Below are positions 11,001-22,565 of a stretch of DNA of 64,000 nt, one piece after another. This stretch comes from Mayamaea pseudoterrestris (taxonomy: Eukaryota > Bacillariophyta > Bacillariophyceae > Sellaphorales > Sellaphoraceae), in contig BROI01000016.1 in the NCBI GenBank assembly GCA_027923505.1, positions 124,001 through 188,000 of the forward strand, in the 5' to 3' direction. Made by a program: the position numbers and the translations under genes. The notes beneath the pieces were generated by a model, which was not told the DNA's origin, did no database searches, and saw nothing but the letters and a program-made list of their open reading frames with translations. Positions within the stretch are counted from its first letter, which is position 1. Each line of letters opens with the position of its first letter.

Positions 11001-14000
11001 GAGCCAGACTCGGTGTCACGCTTGGTGCCTGGCTAGGCTGAGAGCTTGGCAGAGCACTGGGTGACTTGCTGGGGCTGCCACTGGGATCACCCGTTGGCAA
11101 TAATGTTGGTGGACTGCTGGGATGAGCACTTGGGATTGCACTGGGAGCCAGACTGGGTGTCACGCTTGGTGCCTGGCTAGGCTGAGAGCTTGGCAGAGCA
11201 CTGGGTGACTTGCTGGGGCTGCCACTGGGATCACCCGTTGGCAATAATGTTGGTGGACTGCTGGGATGAGCACTTGGGATTGCACTGGGAGCCAGACTCG
11301 GTGTCACGCTTGGTGCCTGGCTAGGCTGAGAGCTTGGCAGAGCACTGGGTGACTTGCTGGGGCTGCCACTGGGATCACCCGTTGGCAATAATGTTGGTGG
11401 ACTGCTGGGATGAGCACTTGGGATTGCACTGGGAGCCAGACTGGGTGTCACGCTTGGTGCCTGGCTAGGCTGAGAGCTTGGCAGAGCACTGGGAGACTTG
11501 CTGGGGCTGCCACTGGGATCACCCGTTGGCAATAATGTTGGTGGACTGCTGGGATGAGCACTTGGGATTGCACTGGGAGCCAGACTGGGTGTCACGCTTG
11601 GTGCCTGGCTAGGCTGAGAGCTTGGCAGAGCACTGGGTGACTTGCTGGGGCTGCCACTGGGATCACCCGTTGGCAATAATGTTGGTGGACTGCTGGGATG
11701 AGCACTTGGGATTGCACTGGGAGCCAGACTGGGTGTCACGCTTGGTGCCTGGCTAGGCTGAGAGCTTGGCAGAGCACTGGGTGACTTGCTGGGGCTGCCA
11801 CTGGGATCACCCGTTGGCAAAAATGTTGGTGGACTGCTGGGATGAGCACTTGGGATTGCACTGGGAGCCAGACTGGGTGTCACGCTTGGTGCCTGGCTAG
11901 GCTGAGAGCTTGGCAGAGCACTGGGTGACTTGCTGGGGCTGCCACTGGGATCACCCGTTGGCAATAATGTTGGTGGACTGCTGGGATGAGCACTTGGGAT
12001 TGCACTGGGAGCCAGACTCGGTGTCACGCTTGGTGCCTGGCTAGGCTGAGAGCTTGGCAGAGCACTGGGTGACTTGCTGGGACTGCCACTGGGATCACCC
12101 GTTGGCAATAATGTTGGTGGACTGCTGGGATGAGCACTTGGGATTGCACTGGGAGCCAGACTGGGTGTCACGCTTGGTGCCTGGCTAGGCTGAGAGCTTG
12201 GCAGAGCACTGGGAGACTTGCTGGGGCTGCCACTGGGATCACCCGTTGGCAATAATGTTGGTGGACTGCTGGGATGAGCACTTGGGATTGCACTGGGAGC
12301 CAGACTGGGTGTCACGCTTGGTGCCTGGCTACGCTGAGAGCTTGGCAGAGCACTGGGTGACTTGCTGGGGCTGCCACTGGGATCACCCGTTGGCAATAAT
12401 GTTGGTGGACTGCTGGGATGAGCACTTGGGATTGCACTGGGAGCCAGACTCGGTGTCACGCTTGGTAGCCGGCTTGGGTAGATGGAGGGAAGTAATGACG
12501 GCAGACTTGTCGGAAATAGGCTTGGCATTTGACTAGGCGTTTCCGTGCACAGGCATTCGCATGTGCATAGTTCACCCAATGATTGTGCCTTTCGATATCT
12601 TTGAGAATTGTTGTCTATAAAGCCAAGCCGCGGAACGAACAAACGAACAAAAGGAATGGTAAGATATTTTGTAATGTGTGAGCCATAAGAAGCTCTTTTA
12701 GCGCGCAGAGTCTTACCATTCGCATTTGCTGGACTGTTGGCAGCAAAAGGTTTGTGAAAGGCTTGATTTGATGTCGTTTGCCGCTTTGGACAATTACAAC
12801 CAACTGTAACATTCGTCATGATGGACCAGGTCGCTCCAATCTCAGTGTAGTTCTCCCAAGAATTACGCGCACGGTCGTCGCCATTGGTCACTTTGGCCTG
12901 GGCCAGCAATTGGTAGACGGATGGCGGCGAGTGACTGGAACAGCATGCATGTCCGACTCTTGTTTCATTTACAAATCCTGCTTCGTCGAGCGGTAGTAGT
13001 GTGGTGAAAAATCTCTCATGTTGAAGCGACCCGTGAATGCCAACCAAATGATTTTCGTTGCTTAAAACGCGAGGATACGTTTCGTGATTGCCAATCCAAG
13101 CATGCACATTCTCCAGGTACCAACCCGAGTTGCCCAAGTCGAAGAAAACGTGAAACTCTTGCTCAAGTAATGTGCCTGTCGCTAGACAAAAAGTACCAAC
13201 CATTAGATGATTGCCAACTGTCACATTCCAGCACATTTCAAACGAGGCGTCGATGTTGTCATTTAGAAAGCAGCTTGGGATTGGTTCTTCGCAAGTAGTC
13301 TCATGCACTGGTAATGATTGCAGCAGCGTGCCAGTATGAAGTTTGAGCAGGTTTAGGTGCGAGTCGGATGTGACACGAGTATTTAATGGTGCTGCTCTGG
13401 AACGAGTCGGGCCATGGTCGATTGGCAATAAATGTACGCGCGGCGTCTCGTCATGGGCTGTCTTGCTTCCCTGCAGCGATGCGGAATCCAGTAATGCATG
13501 ATCTTTAGTTAACATGCTTTGGTGTGTTGCGTTGGTGCGCGAGGAACTGTGGCAGCTGCATGATCGGCGAAGCAATGGAGTTGGAAAAGACTTTAAATCT
13601 TTGATGCTGCTGCTTCGAAGCGTCACTATGGTTCCATTTAATCCAGCAACGATTACTTCAACCACGAGATGCATGTACGTATCTTGAGAATGTAAATTGT
13701 TTATATTCTTGTCGCAACATTTGTGCGGATGATTATTCAAATCAACCGTTGTGCTTGCAGTTTGCAGGCGATCTAGCAAATGATACTCTGCTGCGTGGCC
13801 TCCATCTAGTTGCTTCGAAGCGCCAGTATGATTGATTTTGCTACCAGAATTAGTAATCAAAACATTGGTTCGAATGATGAATGAATCCAAACTTTCGTCG
13901 ATATGAATGGAGACTTGCAAATTGTTGCTGTTGCTGCCGTCGCTGTTGTTGTCCGATAATGAGACGCAGACTTGACCAAAACGATGATTGTTTGCATGTG

Positions 14001-14247
14001 AAGCCGAAGAAGCTGCTGTGAATTGCTGTGTATGATTTCGCAAGGGCTGACAAAACGGCGTTTCGCTAGAGACAATAGTAAAGCAAGGACTTGAGCATGA
14101 CGATTTGTCTCGCAGTAGTAACTCCTCCTCGCTGACGAGCACTGCATTGACGCTTGACCAAAATAGTAAAAGACCAAAGAGGGCTCTCATCATGGTATCA
14201 TTGCAAACGGTTTGATGCTTGGATGAAGAGAGTTTGGGCATCATCAT
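5041..14247 (-). CDS. Giant secreted tyrosinase with 144-bp-repeat stalk, copy B
   Basis: Predicted 2956-residue extracellular type-3 copper oxidase. The longest open frame begins with TTG; the first ATG is at 14247 and a second, at 14193, directly precedes the signal peptide (MMRALFGLLLFWSSVNA). Exons: 14247-12717, 12614-7118, 7034-6865, 6784-6758 and 6686-5041, summing to a multiple of three. Order: a poorly conserved N-terminal region, the shared domain (GWYLENVHAWIGNHETYPR), a CTCECLC knot, about 32 copies of a 48-residue Ser/Pro repeat, a PSRT/PSRA repeat, then the copper core from CGPSIRRAWRD. CuA histidines lie in TLHAD, AHG and PWHRW; CuB in PHGTVHNF and LHHANVDRIWALWQ. The C-terminal 540 residues resemble copy C. 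The core is flanked by two tandem paralogues on the same strand. Substrate not determinable. Confidence 0.9.
7617..7816 (-). repeat. 12-bp coding repeat (PSRT/PSRA) in tyrosinase B
   Basis: About 16 tandem 12-bp units encode PSRT, PSRA, PSRD or PSRV. They form an Arg-rich, positively charged hinge between the 144-bp array and the copper core, unlike the uncharged Ser/Pro array before it. The order of variants suggests at least one internal block duplication. Confidence 0.85.
7860..12468 (-). repeat. 144-bp coding minisatellite, about 32 copies, no length variation
   Basis: The anchor GTCACG recurs at 7991 and at 12455, 4464 bp apart, exactly 31 x 144. The array therefore has 32 anchor positions with no net indel. 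Each unit encodes twelve tetrapeptides of form S-x-x-P (SVTP SLAP SAIP SAHP SSPP TLLP TGDP and so on). Units differ at only a few bases, for example TLLP/TRLP/TGLP/TFLP, TGDP/MGDP/RGDP/TVDP and SSQP/SSKP. The end units are the most diverged (SSQR at the N-terminal side, SAPP at the C-terminal side), as expected for an array homogenised from within. One unit reads RGDP. Confidence 0.97.
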
Positions 14248-15081
14248 GGGCGAGTCGAGCAAAATGTTCTACTAGCGCAAAACGATGGCCATCGCGTGCA
14301 GCCGGGCCTTCCACTTTTTGAATGCTCATTGACAAAAGCCAACCAGTCGCAAGTGTCCCATTGACAAAATAACCGGTCATTATGACTCATTGTACGTTTT
14401 ACTTAGAGAGAGAAAAGGCCCTTTCACGACCAAACATTTAGAGGGCTATACTGATTTCGGTGGCGATGCTCAAGCTTCCCCAGGAGATGCTCGTTCACGC
14501 AGATGTCAGCATGGGTTGCATCGTTTACGCATATGTGATTATGGGACTCGACTACGAAAGAGTGTTCTAGTTGCAAGTGGAACATTGCATGCCATTAATC
14601 ATCGCTTTTGAACGGGCAAATCCCGCAACAACAAACAAAGGATATCGTTTTGCATGCCACAATCGGCACCGGATCTTTGTTCTGCGTCTCGAGAGTGTGC
14701 CGTCGCGCTGTCGTCATTGTGACTGATGGAATTTTTGAAATGATGTAAAGCTGTCGAGTCGCTGTTCGATACGTCTTTACTCATGCAGTTCACTACTTGC
14801 CATATGGCGTCTTGATCGGTCATGCTTGCCGCAGCCAGCAGGGCGTGCGCGTCGTTTGTCGTCTCCTTGGGAGCTCTATACCGGTAGGCACACACAGATC
14901 GGAAGCAATTCGAGCGAACACGTGGAGGCTTGCTCGCAAGGTGAATGCAGTTTGTGGCAGGCGGAAAACTCGCAGACGAATCTGCCAAGGCGACGAGGTT
15001 AATGCATGGACTAATCACAAACTAAAGTACAAATGTAATATAGCTGAAAACAGACGCTGATAAAGGTATATGTAGCGCGTA
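14248..15081. other. Intergenic, between tyrosinases B and C
   Basis: About 830 bp with the presumed promoter of copy B and the 3' flank of copy C. Open frames of 60-140 codons on both strands show no domain, signal peptide or splice partner, so none is called. No repeat was seen. Confidence 0.6.
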
Positions 15082-18000
15082 CTATGGCACAATGACTTGC
15101 TCAAGGATGCTCAAAACTTCAGGATCCTGCCAGGCCGGATAGCTGTCGCTACAATCGGCCGTCATGGTTAAACTGCCGATGCCAATAGCAGCATTGCGGA
15201 TACCAATTGTCAATCGGCCCGTTTCGCGATAAAACTTTGCCGGAACGACCAGTACAACCTTGCCGGCAGTCTCTGCTTCGCTGATGATTCGGACGCCGAC
15301 GTTTTTTGAGTCAAAGCTTTTTCCATCGTGGCTGCTGCAATTGAATTTGCCAAGACTGACAAACTGTTCATTGAGCAAGAGTGACACGTCCGTCGCGTTG
15401 CTGCAATCAAGCATGTAGACTTCCATCGTAATGGTCAAATTACTGGACGACGTTGGTACTCGAAACGTTTTACTCGTCCCTTCCGCCAGCTCCAAATACG
15501 TTCCGAGGTCAGAGCTACTGCCAATTCTGCTAAAGATCCATGACTCGGCATCCTTTGGTGTGTCGAAAATATCATTGGCGATGGAAAAGTCCGAGGTGCC
15601 GTCGCAAATTGGATCAGAGGCGGACGGAAGAGGGCACTGTGTCGCAGCCATGCGGCAAGGCAACGTTAATGAATGCACGCACGTATGAATTGATGGAACA
15701 CCTTCAGCGCCGCATGTTTGCATAATGGATCCAGCGGGAGCTGACGAAGCGATCGCATCATCCGTGGCGTACAGCTTGACCATTGCTCGACCATTCTCGT
15801 CGCACTTTGCCTCGAAAATGCCAAACTCTCCTGGAAATACACGCTCTGAGGTATCGCAACGCTCCACTCCTTTCGCATCGGTGTAATGTAGCGCAACCCT
15901 GCTGATAGTACTTGGCAGCCATACTTGCGACAGGGCGAATTTAACCGAGGTGTCGTCGTAACTAATTATGTACACAGGTTTTCGTTTCAGCGAAAATGTG
16001 CGATCGCTCGTTTGGATGTTGACATCAGATGCACATTCTCCCGGGCTGCCATTGTTGAAACACTTGAAAAGTTCTTGTGAGTCCTGCATGCCATGCATAG
16101 CAATCCAGGTTGGGCTGGCTAAAATGGGATTGCCTTGCTCCTGGCATACGCGATAGGCAATAGTGTTTAAAGCGTCTCGGGCCGATTGACCTTCCGATGT
16201 CAGGTTGCCCCAAATAAGGCGAGTAGTCAGATTAGTCCAAGGAGGAACATCGTTCGGAATGCCAAGAAGCTCCGTTGCCTCTTCGGCGGTGATGCCATCA
16301 ACACCACTGGTGCTATTGGCTTGCTGTAGTCGACGGGAGCAGGAAATCTCGTCAACGGGGCTATCTGCAAGTTGAATCCAGCTTTCATTGTTCGCCGCTA
16401 CATAGTTTGTGTCAAGTGTTGTAAGGAGTAGACCCAAATAATCGTTGGCATAAGTCACTTGTACATTTTCACCAAAGCTGTGAATGACATCTCGTGGGGT
16501 CGGCAGCTCGCCATCCTCGCGCCGGAAGAAACTCGGGTACGAACCAACACCCAGTTTAAAAGGAAGAGGGTCGTCAAGACCAATGCCTCGTCCCGCAGTA
16601 TAACAGTTGTCTGATATGTCCTCTGCCAAAACTTGGTCTTCATTCAAATAGTCTTGGCGCAATGCCCAAATGCGGTCAATCGTCGCTGTGGAAAGGTCGT
16701 TAAAAATCGGGCATTAGGATAACGTACAAAAATGGGCAGCTTTGTTCGACATTCTAACTAGTGCGTACCATGATGAAGCATGAATAATGGGTCGTCTGGT
16801 CATTTTGTCAAGAGAAAGTAACATGAGTGAGATTGAAGAATACTTTGATCGGCATTAGCTCGCCCCAAAATTGCAGCCTACCTGGACTAAAGAATGTAGC
16901 CATATTCCCACCAACAAAATTATGGACGACGGCGTGCGGTCTGCCTTGGAGATTGTTACTGAACCCAACAGTGCCGCCTCCGAACGTTGGGTAATTTAAA
17001 ATCAGTCTCATGAGATCTTCCTCTGTCGCGAACCGCGCAAACTGCATATTAAACGTTCTAACGCCATCAGAAAAAGACACTTTGTGAGTGGCATGACAAG
17101 TTGTAGTCGAATGGTTGGCATTGAATCGCCACTTACCTCTTTAAACAACCGCCGCTTCGAAGGGTCGCGTTCCAAAAGTTATTCTTGCTAGCAAGGCCTT
17201 CGGTCACGCAGCCATCCAGTCGGTCGAGTCCACTGCTTGACCCGAACGTGTCGGCTTCTAGAACGGACGACTTCATTTCGGCCCCACTGTCTTTAGCCCA
17301 GTCCCAATATGGTACAGTCACACAGCTGTCAGAAACGACCTGCAATGCCTTCTCGAACTTCCACATGTACCAGCGGTGCCATGGAAGGAACGGCCCATCG
17401 TCGGCCCCATGTGCGTAAGCGCTATTTACAGCGCTCGCATGCAGATCCACAAATGTTGCGTAATTGGGTATTTTCAAAGAGTTATTCGCAGGTAACTTGT
17501 ATAACAATTCTACGGCATCGAGGTAAGCTTCACGATCGGCGCAGCTTGTATCATGCCAAGCTCGCCTGACAGAAGGCCCGCAGGATGACTGTTCAAAGAA
17601 AGAAGGAACTGTATGTTAGAAATATGGTAATTATTTAATCGTCAATACAGCCTGACTAACTTGCCTTTGTTGGAGCAAGTGATGGTGACGAGGTGGGAGA
17701 TGAAGGCACCTTGGTTGATTGTCTCGTCGGTCTGTTCGTCGGAGAAGCACTTGTGGGGATTTCACTTGATAGCGTGGTTGGAGTTGTCGTTCCAGCTTGA
17801 CTACCGGTAGGCGCGACGCTTAGCGCCTCTTCAGGCGTCCGCGACGGTTGACTTGAAGGAATTGGTTTAGGCGACATAGTTGGCACTGACAATGGCATCA
17901 TTGTGGTAGACGATTCGGTTGACGGCGATTGTGACGGAGAAGAAATCGGCGACTCGCTGCTCAAACTTCCACGTGACGGTGGTGTTGTCGGTCTTGAAGG

Positions 18001-19761
18001 CTCGTTGGATGGAAAAGTTGAAAGTGATGATTTTTGTGTCGGTAATAACGTCGGCTCGTTCGTCTCATTTACTGGTGACACCGTCGGATGGCTCGATGAT
18101 CCATGCGATGGTGATGCCGTCGGTGAACCACTTCTTTGGCGAGTAGGTTCAAAGGACGGGAAGTTCTGTGGCGACGATTGGCTTGTCGGGGATGGCGCTG
18201 GTTCGCTTATTACGCTAGTCGGAAGCAAAGTTGGTTGACTTGACGGTGCAATGGATGGTGATCTTGCGGGCGAGCGAGTAGATGGTTCATAAGATTCAAC
18301 CGACGGGTAATCCGATGTCGAAACATCAGGTCCGTCGGAAGGAAACGAGCTTGGCCGAGACGACACGCGATGAGGCGACAAAATGGGTTTGCTCACTGGT
18401 CCATGAGTTGGCGAAAGTGTTGGTGGCTCATTCAATTCTTTGGATGGATTAAGAGAAGGTGAGGTTACTTGATAGCTTGGCGAGCTCGATCCGTCTGTCT
18501 CGTGTGAAGAAGTTGGTATTGGCTGCGTAGTGGTTGCAGGGAATGGTGTTCTCGTCGGTAAGTTGGTCGTTCCTATCAAAGGTCCGGCTGACGGGTAGTC
18601 TGAGAGCAGCTCACTTTCCATTGACGGGGAAGGCGTAGGTTTGCTCGTTATTGGCGGCCGACTTGTAGCAAGAACCGCCGTCGGCAGTGAACTTGGTTGT
18701 TGTAAAGTGGAAGGGCTCCAGGAAGACTCTCCGACCGCAAGCAGGCTGGGTGTTAGACTGGGCTGGTCCGAGCAAGCACATGCACACTCGCACATGCCGA
18801 TTTCCGCAGAACGACGATGGCCTTGCGGCGACAAGTCTGAAGGCGCCCATCCATCTTCATCAGTAACAGCTGGTTGAATCACTTCCACTGCCGCATGAGT
18901 CGACTCCAGCGTATCTTGCTCGAAAGTTTCCGTCGGTACTGGACAATCGCATGTCAGCGTTACATTTGCCTTGATGGCCCAGCTCGAGGCCGTTTCGACA
19001 AAGTTACCGTTCCAGACGCTGCCGCTGGTGCTACTGGCGTTGTGCACTGTGACTTGCGCTAGTAACTGGTAGGCGGCTGGTGATGGATCGTGACTGCATT
19101 GAACGTCGACTTGGCCGCTATTATAATCATTGCCGGATGACTTTGACCCGGTTTGGTTGAACGGGAGCACCGTCTTCACGACGGAATGTGGGCCGCTCAA
19201 ACCGCGGCGCTGCCATCGAACCGGAAAGTGAGTAGTGCTGGGAAGACTTGTCTTTGTCCGAGGATACGTTTCATGTTGACCAATCCAAAGATGAACGTTA
19301 TCAAGAAACCATCCAGTGCTTGTCGTATTGTAAATAATATCAAAAGCATCACCATGCATCGCCGTCGATACGCAGAGCGTTCCTGCATATGTTTCACCGC
19401 CGGCCAAAATGTTCCAGCACTTTTGCAACGATGCCGGTATACTTTCGTCGTTGTTGTAAAAGCAAGCTTGAATAACTGGTGCTGCAGCATTTAAAGTTAG
19501 CCCTTGATTCCTCGTTTGCTCACTTTGATTCATTGCGTGGAGCGAATGCGAAACATTGACCGACGAGCGAGTGGCAGTAGTAAAAGTCGCCGTAGTAGAA
19601 GTCAAAGGATTCTTGTCGTGCATGTCAGCCAGACGCGTCGTTGACGCTGCGTCAAGTTGATCCAATCGTTGGAGCGTCACTTGGTCGCGCTCCATCATTG
19701 CTGCAGCAGTAGTTACGCCTTGACGCAAGATCAACAAGGACGAAAATAGTTTTAGCTTCAT
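15082..19761 (-). CDS. Secreted tyrosinase with irregular Ser/Pro stalk, copy C
   Basis: Predicted 1451-residue extracellular type-3 copper oxidase. The first ATG at 19761 opens a signal peptide (MKLKLFSSLLILRQGVTTAAA). Exons: 19761-17665, 17588-17137, 17057-16882, 16795-16769 and 16685-15082, summing to a multiple of three. Intron 1 has a GC donor in the context AAG/GCAAGT. Order: shared N-terminal domain (GWFLDNVHLWIGQHETYPR, ending CDC), a CECACACS cluster, an irregular SPS/TSP stalk of about 330 residues with no perfect tandem repeat, then the copper core. CuA histidines lie in LHAS, AHG and PWHRW; CuB in PHAVVHNFVGG and LHHATIDRIWAL. The long C-terminal region resembles that of copy B. 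The stalk looks older and more degenerate than those of A and B. Confidence 0.9.
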
Positions 19762-20513
19762 CGTGTTCAATTTGATTGCAATGAAGATGTTTTAAAAATC
19801 TTTGGTCAACGTTGCCAGTCGCAAACGGCCGGTCCATTCCGTGATGCAGTCACGCATCACTTCACTCGATGAGCAAGAGTCACCAAATGCCGAACACCTT
19901 GCTCTCGCTCCTCAATGAGAACCAAATACGCAATAATTTCAATCATACGTCCGTCTGTCAATCTAAATCTTGCAAATGAACATAGCGCTCGTACATTGTG
20001 GAGGCGTCGCTCATCATGCAGGAAGGCAGGCACCAGACAATTGATCCTTGCTTTTGCACGCGCGAAGCAATGGCAAATGAGACTCGACCATTTTCAGCTT
20101 TCGCAGTTACAAATAGCAAAATTTCCTTGCTAGCCCTTTTGAATTCAAGTAATGGTTCGATATTACTGGAGTAAGATGCTTGTATGATACATGAAATCAT
20201 GCATGGTGCCTTGATGGCCGCTAGCGCGCGCAAATCCGGCGAAACTTACAAAATGAGTCATGCTACGACACGATCTTTGTATGTCACTGGAGCGCTGACG
20301 TACTTGACAATGACCCAAGGGCAATTTAAACTCCGTCCAGCCAATTTGTGCGAGGTATCAATGAGGAGTTTACTATGGCCAGAGCTGTACACATCCGTGC
20401 AGGATTTGATTGGCACGAATGATGGCGATGCATCGTTTCCATGCTCGTTGGTTTCACCGTTCATTTGCCTCACGTGTCGCTCATTTTATTTCCTCTCTCA
20501 AAAGTACTCGACG
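19762..20513. promoter_or_regulatory. Divergent promoter region, tyrosinase C / LRR protein 1
   Basis: About 750 bp between divergently transcribed genes, so it should contain both promoters. An open frame runs from 20184 into the LRR gene, but its first 110 codons lack the acidic, Ser-rich character seen after 20514. The first in-frame ATG with a plausible N-terminus is used as the start. Confidence 0.45.
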
Positions 20514-22565
20514 ATGTATAATGATGATAGTGAACCATGCAATGAGAGTAATAGTAAGCGAAGAGCTGCGATGGTGGATGATGTCTCGGTTTTTTCGTTG
20601 CCGTCGGTCGAATGTAAATTGCCCAAGGGCGTTGACGAATATGATGCACTGACAGAACCTACAAGAAATCAAGACTTTGACTCGCCTTTTAAACATTGCA
20701 CGCCATGCGTCCACCAAACAACTTTCGGCAATACACTCAAGACAATTGTTGCAACGAGTCCTGATGATTTAGCGACAAGGATTCAGTCAGCGACCGACGT
20801 TACGCGGTCTCTAAACAAGGCGAAACAAGGCCAAAATATAACAATAGACGTGGAGAACGGAGATACGAGTATTCGGCGAGTGGAAGCGCAGCCGGGTGCA
20901 AGACGTATATACCCGAGCCATCGCTGCCAAGAGCTTGTCGACGTTTCTGACACGAGCGACGATAATTTCACCTATTCCATCGTCGATTCGCACCTTCGGA
21001 TGCAGACGCTGGAAGGCAATCATTCAGAACAAGCAATTCATGAACCAATCTTTCAGGGTGTTGCTGTCACATCGGATACCAACGTTGATGGTTCCTCGGG
21101 TGTACCAGTCGTCATTCAGTACGCTGAACCTGTCTCGGCAAAGCAAGTCAATGGTGTCTACGTTAATCGAGGACGCTTTATAGGAGGCGTCTGCGCTTTG
21201 ATTCTTGTCCTTTGTCTAACTGGAATTTCTATCGGTTTGACGAGAAAGTCAAGAGGAAAAGAGGAATTGCGAAACGAAACAGTTGATCCGGCCGACTCCT
21301 TCTCGCAAGCTCCAACGATTGTGAGGCTAGCTCGCATGTTGCCAAGTTATACCACCGATGCGCTCCAGAACGAGCTCCCAAAGACGAGTCGCCAATCCTC
21401 GGATTGGTATGCGAGTGGTATTTGGAGCGATGATAACTTTTCGCCAGCATCATACCAAGGCAAAGCTTGGAAGTGGCTTGTTTCGGATGCAACATCGCCA
21501 CAACGTTCAGTAGAAGAACTGACCCTCCGTTTCTCATTGGCTACCCTCTATTATACGACCGACGGACCAAACTGGAAGAACAATACGAACTGGCTGACAT
21601 CAAAGGACGTGTGCCTCTGGTTCTATGGCGATGATCCACCATACGAAGACGCGAAATTTAACTCTGCTGTGGAGGACTGCCTTGCCAAAGGATTTGATCA
21701 ACTGAATCTACAAGGTAATAATCTTGTCGGATACCTGCCATCCGAATTTGGTTTAGCAACCAGCTTGCTGAATGTCAAGTTTCCATCCAACTCACTTCGT
21801 GGCGAAATTCCTGATACCATTTTTCGGAACATGACCCAACTGATATCACTCTTATTGTCCGGTAATGAGTTTTCTGGCACCATACCAACAAGCATAGGAT
21901 TCATGACAGATTTGTACATGCTTGTGGTGAATTCAAATAATTTTTCCGGCACGCTCCCCTCAGAAATGGGCGAAATGTCGTCCCTTTGGGACCTGTACGC
22001 ATCCAACAATCTGTTCACCGGTCGAATCCCGACGGAAGTGGGCAAGCTTTTGAACTTGAATTATATGCTGATTGCGAACAACCTTCTCTCCGGAACAATC
22101 CCTTCCGAGCTGTTTAAGTTGACCAATCTGAAACGCTTGGACCTCACCTTGAATCGGCTCTCGGGCTCCATCGCTTCCGATATTGGCTCGTGCAGGCTTC
22201 TCACTGCTTTACAAGTCGGCTACAATGACTTTGACGGCTCTATTCCAAGCGAGATTAGTTTGCTGACCGATCTGAATGTGCTTTTCATGAACAACAATAC
22301 CGCAATGGTTGGAACAATACCTTCGCGCTTGGCGAGACTCACGGGGCTCAACGCGCTTGCCGTATCGGGTACGAGCATGAGCGGCAGCATACCGAGCGAA
22401 CTATCGCACCTCAGTCGACTTGGAAGCCTGCAAGTCTATGACACAAGCATGACGGGTAGCGTCCCGGAAAGCGTCTGCCGTGCATTTTCGCAGCTAGGCG
22501 CGAATAGCGGCATTGTCATTGACTGCGACGAGCTAATCTGTGACTGCAATTGCACCTGCAGCTGA
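20514..22565 (+). CDS. Single-pass membrane protein with LRR domain, LRR 1
   Basis: 683 residues if started at 20514 (MYNDDSEPC); an upstream in-frame ATG at 20184 would add 110 residues. A hydrophilic N-terminal region of about 220 residues is followed by one membrane segment (GGVCALILVLCLTGISIGL, about 222-242). Then comes a conserved pre-LRR segment with YQGKAWKWLVSD and NNTNWLTSKDVCLW. About ten plant-type leucine-rich repeats (L-x-G-x-IP) follow from about residue 400 to 655. The tail CDELICDCNCTCS is Cys-rich. The layout implies a cytoplasmic N-terminus and an extracellular LRR ectodomain. No kinase domain is present, so it is not a receptor kinase. The next gene is a tandem paralogue. 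Such kinase-less LRR proteins are common in diatoms; ligand and partners are unknown. Confidence 0.88.
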   Translation: MYNDDSEPCNESNSKRRAAMVDDVSVFSLPSVECKLPKGVDEYDALTEPTRNQDFDSPFKHCTPCVHQTTFGNTLKTIVATSPDDLATRIQSATDVTRSLNKAKQGQNITIDVENGDTSIRRVEAQPGARRIYPSHRCQELVDVSDTSDDNFTYSIVDSHLRMQTLEGNHSEQAIHEPIFQGVAVTSDTNVDGSSGVPVVIQYAEPVSAKQVNGVYVNRGRFIGGVCALILVLCLTGISIGLTRKSRGKEELRNETVDPADSFSQAPTIVRLARMLPSYTTDALQNELPKTSRQSSDWYASGIWSDDNFSPASYQGKAWKWLVSDATSPQRSVEELTLRFSLATLYYTTDGPNWKNNTNWLTSKDVCLWFYGDDPPYEDAKFNSAVEDCLAKGFDQLNLQGNNLVGYLPSEFGLATSLLNVKFPSNSLRGEIPDTIFRNMTQLISLLLSGNEFSGTIPTSIGFMTDLYMLVVNSNNFSGTLPSEMGEMSSLWDLYASNNLFTGRIPTEVGKLLNLNYMLIANNLLSGTIPSELFKLTNLKRLDLTLNRLSGSIASDIGSCRLLTALQVGYNDFDGSIPSEISLLTDLNVLFMNNNTAMVGTIPSRLARLTGLNALAVSGTSMSGSIPSELSHLSRLGSLQVYDTSMTGSVPESVCRAFSQLGANSGIVIDCDELICDCNCTCS

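Noticed and set aside
14599-15018. 139-codon minus-strand open frame between tyrosinases B and C
   Set aside because: No domain, leader or splice partner; overlapped by similar-sized frames on the other strand.
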